From Acidobacteriota bacterium (GTDB lineage: Bacteria; Acidobacteriota; Blastocatellia; Pyrinomonadales; Pyrinomonadaceae), in NCBI GenBank assembly GCA_018269075.1, contig JAFDVJ010000081.1:1-64000 (forward strand): a DNA stretch of 64,000 nucleotides. Reading direction: 5' to 3'. Made by a program: the position numbers and the translations under genes. Within the stretch, counting starts at the first letter, position 1; each line of letters starts with the position of its first letter. The notes under the pieces are model-generated. The model was not told the origin of the DNA. It ran no database searches and worked only from the letters and a program-made list of their open reading frames with translations. Of this stretch, positions 42,333 to 50,561 are shown one piece after another.

Positions 42333-42584
42333 TGACCCGAAAAATATTCCGCCGAACGGTTTTCTCTTCGTAAAACCAAAGGAATGGATCGGTCAACTCA
42401 AGCGGGACGGACAACTAGTTGCTCGTCAGATTTTCGAAATACCAACCGTGACAGCAACTAGTTGTTTGTCCCGCCAAAGTTAAGAACGAGCCATTGAAGC
42501 GTGACCGGTCATCTGGCGCGAACGGCGATAACACCGTTCAAATCGCAAGTCGCAAGCCCGTTCGGCGGAAAATTCTTCGGGTCA
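42333..42584 (-). ncRNA. Putative retron msr-msd RNA, copy B (distal)
   Basis: Terminal inverted repeats 42333-42359 and 42558-42584 pair over 27 bp with two mismatches. The small hairpin is GAACGG/CCGTTC (42520-42539), so relative to copy A one G-C pair became A-T on both arms. The large hairpin has arms 42402-42423 and 42453-42474 (22 bp, two G-T pairs) and a 29-nt loop. The loop keeps 'AATACC' and 'ACCG' as in copy A, and its inner mini-stem changes from ATTC/GAAT to ATTT/AAAT. These paired changes argue for selection on structure. The flanks 'CAACTCAAGCG' and 'AAGTTAAGAAC' are shared with copy A. Confidence 0.78.
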
Positions 42585-42605
42585 AAGAGCGTATCGATCG
42601 ATCGT

Positions 42606-43577
42606 TCAGATCGACCAGCGGCTGCAAAATGCGGCCAGACTTTTTCCGACGGTCGGATTTTCGGCGAGCCAGTAGTCGTCGAAAATCACCGTGTAGTTAA
42701 AAAACACGCCGCAGGTCGGCACCGTTATCTCAACGAGATGCGGGCTCGAGACGACGCTTGCCTTCGCGGCGGCCGTTTCGCGAATTTCATATTTTTCCAG
42801 GTCCTCGCGCGTCATTTCCGTGATTTCCTTTCGTTTGATAAAGTCGAAAATCTCCGAAAACGGGTATTTCGCGAGCGTTTCGAAGATCCGGCGCTGATCG
42901 AAATCCGGAAAGATCCGGCAGAGCTGCTGGATGAAGCGAATCTCGTCGAGCGCGTAAAATCCCATATTTTGGCCCGTCACCGGATCGTTTTCCCGGAAAT
43001 AATCGAGCAGTCCGGGCACCGCCACACCCTCGATCCGCGACGGGCCTTCGAGATCGTCGAGATTGCTCGAATCGTAGATCACCGACGACAAAATATAGGT
43101 CGTGCCCGCGCCGCCGCCTTTCGGCCGAATCGAACGGCTCTTCAGTTTTTCGGCGGCCGGCTCGTCGCCAAAATCGAGCGGCAGCGAATCACGGAGCCAG
43201 ACGGCGATCCGGTCCATATTTTTCGCCGCGTAATCCTCGTCGAAAACGAACCACGCGAGCTCGATCTCGTCGTCGTCGGTAAAGACTTTGACGCAGTCTT
43301 TCGCGACCTTCACCTCGTTCGTGTAGGCGAACGAGCGAATTTTCGATTTCAGGCCCTTGAGACTTTCCGGCGGCGCGACCGGTTTTTGCGTCTGGTAGTC
43401 GTAAAACGGCAGACCGTAGGGCCGGACGCCGAGAAAATCGCGGACGGTATTAAGATTTTCGCCGGCGAGCGCGTCCCAGTTTTCCCGGAACCAGTCGAGC
43501 ACGGAGGCGGCCTCGAAGACTTTGAGGTGCCGGTTGTTCGGAATGTAGCCGCTCCGGTAAGCGAAATATATCTTCAT
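42606..43577 (-). CDS. Unrecognised protein in the retron operon
   Basis: 323 aa. The ATG at 43577 (MKIYFAYRSGY) has AAGG 11 nt upstream; a TTG three codons earlier is possible. No signal peptide or membrane helix. I do not recognise a domain. Visible features are an aromatic-rich start (MKIYFAYRSGYIPNNRHLKVFEAASVLDWFRENW), an acidic 'FTDDDEIELAWFVFDEDY', and an alpha/beta end 'VEITVPTCGVFFNYTVIFDDYWLAENP'. It lies 13 bp after the SWIM gene and ends about 20 bp before ncRNA copy B, so it is part of the same transcription unit. It could be a further effector, chaperone or adaptor of the system. Confidence 0.8.
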   Translation of the reverse strand: MKIYFAYRSGYIPNNRHLKVFEAASVLDWFRENWDALAGENLNTVRDFLGVRPYGLPFYDYQTQKPVAPPESLKGLKSKIRSFAYTNEVKVAKDCVKVFTDDDEIELAWFVFDEDYAAKNMDRIAVWLRDSLPLDFGDEPAAEKLKSRSIRPKGGGAGTTYILSSVIYDSSNLDDLEGPSRIEGVAVPGLLDYFRENDPVTGQNMGFYALDEIRFIQQLCRIFPDFDQRRIFETLAKYPFSEIFDFIKRKEITEMTREDLEKYEIRETAAAKASVVSSPHLVEITVPTCGVFFNYTVIFDDYWLAENPTVGKSLAAFCSRWSI

Positions 43578-43590
43578 CGGTTTCAATACC

Positions 43591-45228
43591 TTACAAATTA
43601 TTTTCCTGCCGGCGCAGCGCGAGCAGATGCTCGCACGGGCCCTGAAAAAGCCTGTTCGTCGCGAAAAAATAACAGTCGCAGGCGGCGTCGGCGAGGCGTT
43701 CGTCGCTGTCGATGACGAGCGACACGTTGTGCGTCCGGCCGCCGTCTTTAACGGTGCCGGCCAACCTGCGCGCGCCGTTTTCGAGCGGCTCGCGGCGCTT
43801 GATCGAAACGGCTTTTTCCTCGAGAAAGCGCGCGGCGGCCGCTTCGCGCTCGTTGGCGAACCGCAGTTTTTCCATCGGCAGCGGCTCGCGGCTCAGCTCG
43901 CGGACGCGGTAGACGCCCTTGTTCAGATCGTAGATCGCGCGGCCGGCCTGCGTGTAGGCGGCGAGCGCGCCGAGGACGTGTTTTTTGTCGAGCCCGAGCC
44001 GTCCGGCCAACGCTTCGGGCGTTTCGCGCCAGTTTTCGCGGAGGCCTTCGAAAACACGGCGCTTCGTGAATTCGTCGGTGTCGAAACGCGGCGCGAGCAG
44101 GTCGAAATTGCCGGCCTTCGACCAGTCGTTCGCCGTCCAGCCCGAGAGGCCGAGCGTGAAGTTCAGGTCGCCGAGATCGGCGATGTAGAACGACGGCAGG
44201 CCGGTCCCGAGCAGATGCACCGTGAATTTACGGGCGACCGCGATCAGCCGTTCGAGCGTCAGCAGCCGGCGGCGTCCCCAGACGCGGATCTCGTGCGCGC
44301 CGGCGCCCTCGTAGCGCGAGCGGGCGCAGACGACCTCCAGATTCCACGGCTCGAAAACGATCTTGACGGGCTCGCCCGGCTTCAGGATATAACGCATCGA
44401 GCGCGGGCTTTCGCGCTCTTTCCGGCGGCGCAGGACGAAGCAGATGTTGTAGACGTCGAGCGGGTCGAGCTCGAAACTGACGGTCGGCAGCGTCATCGCC
44501 GACGAGACCTGCAGAAATCCGCGGACCCAGCTGTCGGGCAGGTCGATCTTGACTTCGCGAAACGATTCCCCGTCGGTCGTCTGGAGCTCGAAACCGCGCG
44601 GGTCGATCTCGAATTTCGTTTTTTTGTAGGTGCGGATCTTCTGAAATTCGTCGTAGAGCGCGTTCGAGTAATCGATGTTCGTCGTCCCGCAGGCGAATTC
44701 GCGGATCTTTTCGAAGACGTCGTAGTTTGCTCCCAAACGCCCGTAGCTCGATTCGTCCTCGGAAAAACATTCGAAAAAGACCTCGTCCGGATGGACCGTG
44801 ATGACCGGGTCGAGGATGAACCAGAGATCGAGATTTTTCTTGTAAAGATAATCGTAATAATGCTTTCGGGCCTTATAGAAAGGATCCCAGCGCTTGGATT
44901 TGCGGCTGTCAAGCTCGCTCAGCTCGGTCTGCAGCTCCCGGATCCGGGCGGTCTTTTCGGTGCGGAGCGCGGCGACTTCCTGCCAGTCGATCCGCTCACG
45001 GGCGGCGGCCCATTCCTTGTAGGCGGTCTTGTCCTTCGGCTTGAACCGGAGATCCGCGACGACGATGTCGTGAAGCGCCGAGATCGCTTCGCGAAACTCG
45101 ATCTTCTGGCGCAGCTCGGCGACGAAAAAGGTCGGCTCGCGGTTGGCGTCGGGGACGAACGACATCGCGGTCGCCGCGCTCGTGCTCGCGACCGACGAGC
45201 TTCCGCGGTAGGCGTAATCAAACAGCAT
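43591..45228 (-). CDS. Winged-helix/SWIM zinc-finger protein (retron accessory)
   Basis: 545 aa. GGAGG lies 10 nt before the ATG. The C-terminus is a SWIM zinc finger, C517-x-C519-x12-C532-x-H534, just before the end. Residues of about 385-450 look like a winged helix (FEGLRENWRETPEALAGRLGLDKKHVLGALAAYTQAGRAIYDLNKGVYRVREL). The first 380 residues are a large alpha/beta region with a basic coiled-coil segment (about 85-125). SWIM domains bind DNA or protein. The start overlaps the end of the HEAT gene by 11 bp. This matches the WHSWIM component I recall from retron type XIII, an association from memory. Confidence 0.85.
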   Translation of the reverse strand: MLFDYAYRGSSSVASTSAATAMSFVPDANREPTFFVAELRQKIEFREAISALHDIVVADLRFKPKDKTAYKEWAAARERIDWQEVAALRTEKTARIRELQTELSELDSRKSKRWDPFYKARKHYYDYLYKKNLDLWFILDPVITVHPDEVFFECFSEDESSYGRLGANYDVFEKIREFACGTTNIDYSNALYDEFQKIRTYKKTKFEIDPRGFELQTTDGESFREVKIDLPDSWVRGFLQVSSAMTLPTVSFELDPLDVYNICFVLRRRKERESPRSMRYILKPGEPVKIVFEPWNLEVVCARSRYEGAGAHEIRVWGRRRLLTLERLIAVARKFTVHLLGTGLPSFYIADLGDLNFTLGLSGWTANDWSKAGNFDLLAPRFDTDEFTKRRVFEGLRENWRETPEALAGRLGLDKKHVLGALAAYTQAGRAIYDLNKGVYRVRELSREPLPMEKLRFANEREAAAARFLEEKAVSIKRREPLENGARRLAGTVKDGGRTHNVSLVIDSDERLADAACDCYFFATNRLFQGPCEHLLALRRQENNL

Positions 45229-48200
45229 TCGCGCGCACCTCCGTTGGTTTGATTTTGAGCGGGAGCTCGATTTCGGGGAAGCGGCGGCGGATCGCGAGCA
45301 TCGTTTCGATGATCTTCGCGCGGTCGCCGACCGCGATCGTCGCCGACTGGCGGGCGAGAATGCCGGCGGCGACGCGGGCCGCTTCGGGCGATTTCAGGCC
45401 TTCGCGTTCGAGAAAACGGAGGACGCGTTTTTTCGCGGCGCGGGCGCGGTTGACGAGCGAGAGCACGCGGACGAAATACGGCGCGAGCCGCGCGAGCCGG
45501 TCGGGCGCGTCCGCCGCGTAGTCTTCGAGATAACCGGTCGCGAAAAACTGCATATTCTCGGCCGGGTGCTCGCTCAGTTTGACGAGATATTCGACGCCGT
45601 TTTCCGCTTTGAAATATTCGAGCAGCAGATCGCGCCCGAATTTCTGCGTTTCGACGTTGACCGAATCGCAGATCGCGACGAGAATTTCCGGCGTCAGCTC
45701 GGCCCCGGAAAACTTCGTCCGGAAAAAAGCCCGCCAGAATTCGCGCGAATCCGCCCATTTCGCGTCGAGCGCGCGGAGCAGCCCGGAAACCTCGCCGCGC
45801 AGAGTGTCGACGGCGTTTTCGGCGAACGTCCACGACGCCCGGCGAACGGCCAGAATCTCGTGATTCGTCAGGCCGACCAATTCGTCGACCGGCAGATTTT
45901 CGCTCCAGTCGGCGGCGCGGGCGATCAGCAGCCGGCCGCCGAGCTCGCCGGCCGCGGGCGACGCCGAGGCGACGAGCAGGCGCGCCGTTTCGAAATCGAC
46001 GAACTTTGTCCAGCCGGGAATCTCGCGCGCGGTTTCGAGCAGCCGCCGGTGAACGCCCTCGGTCCGTTCCGGCTGCAAAAGCCCGATCACGACGGCCTTC
46101 GTCAGGTTTTCGGCAAACTGCGGGAAACGCGCCGCGAGCCGCGCGACGGTCGGCCGGATCGCGTAATGAATGTCGGCGAGCTCGTGCGCCAGAAAAGTCA
46201 GGATCGTCCGTTCGCGGCGCAGCAGGTTTTCGTCCGGCAGCTGGCCGAAAAGCCGGATGCCGAAGCCGCGGATTTGTTCGAACGGCGAATTGATCAGCGC
46301 GTCGATCAATCCGTCCGGCAGATTTTCGGCGCGCGTTTCGTGGTTGACGAGAATATTCGCGCCGAGCGTTTGAACCTCGACGAGCGGGTGCGCGAGCAGG
46401 TCGCCGACGACCGCCGGATCGAGCGTCCGCAATTCGCGGGCGAAGCTTTGAAAAATCGCGTCGCCGAGATCGGCGGCGATCGCCCGATCGTCTTCGCCGA
46501 GCGCGAGCAGTTCGGCGATCAGGACGGCGATCAGCGTCCGCGCTTCGGCCGCCGCATAGATCGTCGACTGCAGGAGCCGCGCCCCGAACCGGCGCGCGTC
46601 CGCGAACGCGCAGGTCAGCAGCCGGCGGATCGCCGTCTCGTTTTTCGCGAAAATTTCGCGCTGCGCTTCGATCCATTCGAAGGCCTGCGCGCGGGCTCCC
46701 GGATGGCGGCAGACGGCGACCGCGACCGCGAGCGCGACGTCCGGGTTCGACGGGTCGAACCGCGCCGCGGCGAGCGCGAAACCGAGCCGGTTCGTGACTT
46801 CATACGGTCTTTCGAGCAGCATCAGGAGCGCTTCGGTGTCGAGCGTTTCGATGAATTCGCGGCAGTCGCGCAAAGCCTTGACGGCGAATTCGTGAACCGG
46901 CCGGCATTCGCTTTCCGCGAGCAGGTGGAGCAGACCGACGGGCTGCGCCTCCCAGAGCTTCGGAAACGCCTCTTCGCGGACGGCGGGCGCCGGATCGCCG
47001 ATCTTGTAATCGCCTTTGATCCGGAAACCGCGCGAACCGGGTTTCAGCTCATACCGCGGACTGTTTTCGTAAAGTATGTGATTAAAAAGAAGATACGGCG
47101 AAAATTCGGACCAGCGCGTGGTCGTTATCTTCGGATTCTGCCAGTTCCAGCGGCCGGTGTGATAATAATCGTAATGCGTCGAGACGCGCGGCTCGCAGGC
47201 GTCGGCGTCGGCGTAGGCGAGCAGCGCGCCGGTCGCCATTCTGACGTAATCGGCGTCGCCGATCTGCGCCAGCCGGCGGAGCGTGCGCCACGTCCGGCGG
47301 CGAAAATAGTCCTTGGTCCGGTCGCCGAACGCGATCCGCGAATCCGGTTTGACGAGCTCTTTCTTGAATTTGACCGAGCGGTAATAGCCGTTTTCGTCCG
47401 GCAGATAGATCGAATCCCAGTAAGACGGGCTCGTGAAACCGGCTCGTTCGATTTCGAAGCGTTTGGCGACGATGCCGAAAACCTCGGCGTCGCGGCGGTA
47501 TTCGGCGGCTTTGAAGATCTGCCGGAAGGGTTTGAAATAACGCGGTTTGAGCGGGATTTCGCGGAGCAGGGCGAGCAGCGCCGGCCGGATGACGGCGTTT
47601 TCGGCTTCGTAGAGCCGGCTTAAAACGGTCAGCGCGCCGCGCGCCGGTTTTTGAAGCTCGGCGCGGAGCGCGGCCTCGAAGCTCTCGGGCGTGCCGGATT
47701 TCGCGAGCGTTCGCAGAGTTTCGGGCAGCTCGGCCAGCGCCTTTTCGCGCAGCTCGCGGCGTTTTTCCTCGCCGCCCGTTTTCAACAGCGCTTCGCGCGC
47801 GATCCGGGCGACGAATTCGGCCTTGTGGCCGGCGAGCTTTTCGAGCGCGGGAAGCGCCGCCTCGCCGCCGCAGAAGCCGAGGCTCCACGCACAGCAGTAA
47901 TCGCGCAGCTCTTTGGCGGTGCCGATCAGTTTGACGATTTCCGGCGCGGCCTCCATGATTTTCAGCTCGCCGGCGCGCCAGACGAGCCGCTCGATCCGCG
48001 GGTTGCTGCGGGCCTTCGCGTCGCGCAGACCGGCCAGAATCGCGTTCCGGCGGGCTTCTTCGGGATGATCCGGGGCCGTGTCCGACTCCGGCTTTTCGGC
48101 CGTCGCCGGGCGGCTCGCGCCGACCGCGTGATAGCCTTTCCGCGTTTTTTCGTCGACCAGTTTCTGGAAGATTTTCTGCGCCTCGGCGAGCGTCACCGGC

Positions 48201-48355
48201 GCGACGGTTTTCGTGCCTTCCTTCAATTCCGCGCCGCTCCGGCCGTAGCGGAAATTGACGACGTACTGCGACCCGCTTTCGCACAAATCAACTTCGTAAA
48301 CCTTGTCGGAATTTCCTTCGCGAAACTGAAGTTTGGTTTGGCAGACGAGCTTCAT
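45218..48355 (-). CDS. WGR-domain HEAT/ARM-repeat protein (retron accessory)
   Basis: 1045 aa. Residues 1-80 form a WGR domain (MKLVCQTKLQFREGNSDKVYEVDL...VVNFRYGRSGAELKEGTKT..AEAQKIFQKLVDEKTRKGY), the nucleic-acid-binding module known from PARPs and bacterial defence-type proteins. The rest is long helical repeats of HEAT/ARM character, e.g. 'LPALEKLAGHKAEFVARIAREALLK' and 'LLAHPLVEVQTLGANILVNHETRAENLPDGLIDALINS'. No ATPase or nuclease motif is seen. It is the first gene of the five-part operon. HEAT/ARM proteins accompany the WHSWIM and RT in the type XIII retrons as I recall them; it may be a large scaffold sensing nucleic acid. Confidence 0.85.
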   Translation of the reverse strand: MKLVCQTKLQFREGNSDKVYEVDLCESGSQYVVNFRYGRSGAELKEGTKTVAPVTLAEAQKIFQKLVDEKTRKGYHAVGASRPATAEKPESDTAPDHPEEARRNAILAGLRDAKARSNPRIERLVWRAGELKIMEAAPEIVKLIGTAKELRDYCCAWSLGFCGGEAALPALEKLAGHKAEFVARIAREALLKTGGEEKRRELREKALAELPETLRTLAKSGTPESFEAALRAELQKPARGALTVLSRLYEAENAVIRPALLALLREIPLKPRYFKPFRQIFKAAEYRRDAEVFGIVAKRFEIERAGFTSPSYWDSIYLPDENGYYRSVKFKKELVKPDSRIAFGDRTKDYFRRRTWRTLRRLAQIGDADYVRMATGALLAYADADACEPRVSTHYDYYHTGRWNWQNPKITTTRWSEFSPYLLFNHILYENSPRYELKPGSRGFRIKGDYKIGDPAPAVREEAFPKLWEAQPVGLLHLLAESECRPVHEFAVKALRDCREFIETLDTEALLMLLERPYEVTNRLGFALAAARFDPSNPDVALAVAVAVCRHPGARAQAFEWIEAQREIFAKNETAIRRLLTCAFADARRFGARLLQSTIYAAAEARTLIAVLIAELLALGEDDRAIAADLGDAIFQSFARELRTLDPAVVGDLLAHPLVEVQTLGANILVNHETRAENLPDGLIDALINSPFEQIRGFGIRLFGQLPDENLLRRERTILTFLAHELADIHYAIRPTVARLAARFPQFAENLTKAVVIGLLQPERTEGVHRRLLETAREIPGWTKFVDFETARLLVASASPAAGELGGRLLIARAADWSENLPVDELVGLTNHEILAVRRASWTFAENAVDTLRGEVSGLLRALDAKWADSREFWRAFFRTKFSGAELTPEILVAICDSVNVETQKFGRDLLLEYFKAENGVEYLVKLSEHPAENMQFFATGYLEDYAADAPDRLARLAPYFVRVLSLVNRARAAKKRVLRFLEREGLKSPEAARVAAGILARQSATIAVGDRAKIIETMLAIRRRFPEIELPLKIKPTEVRANAV

Positions 48356-48382
48356 AAATTATCTCTGTTTCACAGATGATAC

Positions 48383-48411
48383 ATTATTGCATAAATTATA
48401 AATATCCGCAA
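48383..48411 (-). promoter_or_regulatory. Candidate promoter of the retron operon
   Basis: On the minus strand TTGCGG (48406-48411) and AATAAT (48383-48388) are spaced 17 nt, about 30 bp upstream of the WGR/HEAT start. An alternative -10, TATAAT, is at 48395-48400 but lacks a convincing -35. A perfect 14-bp palindrome lies just upstream. Confidence 0.45.
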
Positions 48412-48415
48412 GTTT

Positions 48416-48429
48416 CCGGAAATTTCCGG
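48416..48429. promoter_or_regulatory. Palindrome in the divergent promoter region
   Basis: CCGGAAATTTCCGG, a perfect 14-bp palindrome flanked by TTT and CAAA, lies between the retron operon (minus) and the next gene (plus). Position fits an operator for either direction. Confidence 0.45.
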
Positions 48430-48462
48430 CAAAGTAAGGTTTAATATGGAAAAAATATGGTT

Positions 48463-48468
48463 TATAAT
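48463..48468 (+). promoter_or_regulatory. Candidate -10 box of the 143-residue protein gene
   Basis: A perfect TATAAT, 30 bp before the ATG at 48499. It overlaps the longer possible frame beginning at 48457, which is why that upstream start is rejected. No good -35 is visible. Confidence 0.5.
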
Positions 48469-48498
48469 TCAGGCAGCATTATTTTTAACCGAAATTAT

Positions 48499-48927
48499 AT
48501 GAGTAATCAAGTAACCGTTTCCGACATTTTCCGCCGCGCCCTCGAAATCAGAAAAGCGAACCCGAGCGCCGATGTCAAAAGCGTCAAATCGCAGCTCGTC
48601 AGCGAATTTTCCGGAAAGCCGTTTCCGTCGGTCGCGCAGCTGACGATTCCCGAATACGACAACATCACGCCCGAGGAAGACTGGACGGCCGGGCTGCCGG
48701 TCGTGCTGCGCGGCATTCAGACCGAAGACTGGGCCGAGATCGCGCACGGCATTATGATCAGCCTCGAACAGGTCGAAAATTATCCGAAACAGTCGGGCCG
48801 CGAGGACGATCCCGCGAAGGAATGGCGCAACCGCCAGACGGGAATCGCCGGCGCGAACGAGAAGAATCTCAATAAATGGATGCCGGAAGATCTGATGAAT
48901 CTGGCGAAACGCTCGGCGAAACAATAG
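48499..48927 (+). CDS. Small soluble protein of unknown function
   Basis: 142 aa, start at MSNQVTVSDIF. No signal peptide or membrane helix. It begins with a helical segment (VSDIFRRALEIRKANPSADVKSVKSQLVSEFSG) and ends basic (KNLNKWMPEDLMNLAKRSAKQ); 'GIQTEDWAEIAHGIMISLEQVENYPKQSG' is the middle. I do not recognise a family. It is divergent from the retron operon and shares its control region, so it could be related to it, but direct evidence is lacking. Confidence 0.65.
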   Translation: MSNQVTVSDIFRRALEIRKANPSADVKSVKSQLVSEFSGKPFPSVAQLTIPEYDNITPEEDWTAGLPVVLRGIQTEDWAEIAHGIMISLEQVENYPKQSGREDDPAKEWRNRQTGIAGANEKNLNKWMPEDLMNLAKRSAKQ

Positions 48928-49026
48928 GTTTGATCGCAGTTATTTGCCGCCGACAAGCGCGGATTTCACGGGATTGGGATTTGTTTCGAACCGCGGAATC
49001 GACGTTTGTCGGCGGCCGTTTTTTTT

Positions 49027-50013
49027 ATGAAAGCAGTTTACGTCAACGAATTCGGCGGACCGGAAAATCTCGAGTTTCGCGCGGTCGACGATCCGCCGCG
49101 GCCGGCCGGAACCGAGGTGCTGGTGCGCGTCAAAGCGGCGGCCCTGAACCGCGCCGATCTTTTGCAGCGGCGCGGTCTTTATCCGGCGCCGCCGGGTTAT
49201 CCCGAGCGCATTTTGGGGCTCGAATTTGCGGGCGAGGTCGCGGCGGTCGGCGACGAGGTCGAGGATTTTAAGACGGGCGACCGCGTTTTCGGGATCACGG
49301 CGGGCGGCGCGCAGGCCGAATTGCTGCTGACCGATGCGTCGCTGCTCGCGCGGATTCCGGAAAATCTGGACTTTATCGAGGCGGCCGCGATTCCCGAGGC
49401 GTTTATCACGGCGCACGACGCGATTTTCACGCTCGGGCGGCTCGCCGCGACCGAAACGCTCCTGATTCACGCCGCCGGTTCGGGCGTCGGCCTCGCCGCG
49501 CTCCAGCTCGCCAAAGCGCGCGGCGTCCGCGTGCTCGGGACTTCGCGGACCGCCGACAAGCTCGCCGAAGCCGCGAAATTCGGGCTCGACGCCGGCATTC
49601 TGGCCGGCGGGGACGCGAACCTCGCGGCCGCGATCAAAGAGAAAAACGACGGCCGCGGCGTCGACGTGATTCTCGATCTGGTCGGCGCGGCGAATTTTCC
49701 GGCGAACATCGAGAGCCTCAACGTCAAAGGCCGGCTGATTCTGGTCGGGACGCCGGGCGGCGCGAAGGCCGAGCTCAATTTCGGGCCGGTGATGGCCAAA
49801 CGTCTGACGATCGTCGGGACGGTCCTGCGCTCGCGCCCGACGCCGGAAAAAGCCGCCGCGACGCGCAAATTCGCCGAAGAAGTCGTCCCGCTGCTCGCCG
49901 CCGGCCGTCTCAAACCGAACGTCGACCGGGTCTTCAAAGCCGCGGACGCCCACAAAGCCCACGAATATCTCGAATCCAACGCCAGCTTCGGCAAAGTCAT
50001 TCTTGAGTTTTAA
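49027..50013 (+). CDS. NAD(P)H quinone oxidoreductase (PIG3/zeta-crystallin type MDR)
   Basis: 328 aa. Start at MKAVYVNEFGGPENLEF; the upstream extension is implausible. 'VLVRVKAAALNRADLLQRRGLYPAPPGYPERILGLEFAGEVAAVG' is the zinc-less MDR substrate domain typical of PIG3-type enzymes. The Rossmann block is 'TLLIHAAGSGVGLAALQLAKARGVRVLGTSRTADKL' (AAxSGVG). 'GVDVILDLVGAANFPANIESLNVKGRLILVGTPGG' follows. It probably reduces quinones with NADPH. Single gene, preceded by about 100 bp without clear signals. Confidence 0.92.
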   Translation: MKAVYVNEFGGPENLEFRAVDDPPRPAGTEVLVRVKAAALNRADLLQRRGLYPAPPGYPERILGLEFAGEVAAVGDEVEDFKTGDRVFGITAGGAQAELLLTDASLLARIPENLDFIEAAAIPEAFITAHDAIFTLGRLAATETLLIHAAGSGVGLAALQLAKARGVRVLGTSRTADKLAEAAKFGLDAGILAGGDANLAAAIKEKNDGRGVDVILDLVGAANFPANIESLNVKGRLILVGTPGGAKAELNFGPVMAKRLTIVGTVLRSRPTPEKAAATRKFAEEVVPLLAAGRLKPNVDRVFKAADAHKAHEYLESNASFGKVILEF

Positions 50014-50187
50014 GTTTAGGAAGTTTAGGAAGTTTGGGAAGTTCAGGAAGTTCAGGAAGTTTGGGAAGTTCAGGAAAGTGCTTTCTCACATCTAAATCAA
50101 TCTTTTTCAACACCTTAACCCCGAAGCGCAGCAAAGATCGCCGGCCGCGAACCAATCCGAAATCCGAAATCCGAAATCCGAAATCAA
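50010..50187. repeat. Decamer array (AGGAAGTTTG type) and ATTTCGG heptamers
   Basis: About seven degenerate decamers (AGGAAGTTTA, GGGAAGTTCA) run from the oxidoreductase stop at 50013 to about 50080. The inverted heptamers (CCGAAAT, 50155-50185) then abut the stop codon of the minus-strand gene. The decamer relates to that at 28684-28868. Confidence 0.85.
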
Positions 50188-50423
50188 TTGATTCTTCCGG
50201 CGGCTTCGTCGGTCACGATGCAGAGGCCGGAGATGCCGGCCCGTTCGAGTTCTTTAAGTCTTTGTTCGGCATCGACGTAGGTCAGACCGGAGGCCTCGCG
50301 TTTTTCGAACGAGATCACCGACCAGATCGCCGCCCGCAGCTCGTCGAACTTTTCAGCGGCCGTGGCGGCCGTCGCGGGCTCGGTTTTTTCCTTTTTCTTT
50401 GCCGTCATTTCCGCAGCTTCCAT
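50184..50423 (-). CDS. Small soluble protein of unknown function
   Basis: 79 aa from ATG 50421-50423 (MEAAEMTAKKKEKTEP); an internal ATG five codons later is possible. Lys/Ala-rich start, then 'AAEKFDELRAAIWSVISFEKREASGLTYVDAEQRLKELERAGISGLCIVTDEAA', an alpha/beta segment. I recognise no family. Its stop codon is formed by the end of a heptamer array. Probably real because codon usage changes cleanly at its ends. Confidence 0.6.
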   Translation of the reverse strand: MEAAEMTAKKKEKTEPATAATAAEKFDELRAAIWSVISFEKREASGLTYVDAEQRLKELERAGISGLCIVTDEAAGRIN

Positions 50424-50543
50424 ACCTTTTTGATGAAAAACGAAACTTCGCGGTTTCCCAAACCTTAGCACAAAGTGCATAGTTTTGTAAAAGTTTTAAA
50501 ACCCTTGTTTTTTCAAAAACTTAGCCAAAACCGGTCAGAAAAA

Positions 50544-50561
50544 TGAATGAACGCTCATTCA
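50544..50561. promoter_or_regulatory. FadR/TetR-type operator palindrome before the SDR gene
   Basis: TGAATGAACGCTCATTCA, a perfect 7-4-7 palindrome identical in its arms to the Bacillus FadR (TetR family) box, 43 bp before the SDR start. A weaker second site (TGAACCGTCATTCA) lies at about 50573-50586. TATAAT at 50589-50594 may be the -10 of the gene, so the sites would block the promoter. Confidence 0.65.

Noticed and set aside
42062-42584. Twin inverted-repeat units considered as transposons (MITEs).
   Set aside because: Unlike the MITE-like family, they show internal covariation, a conserved loop and placement directly before an RT; no target duplications seen.
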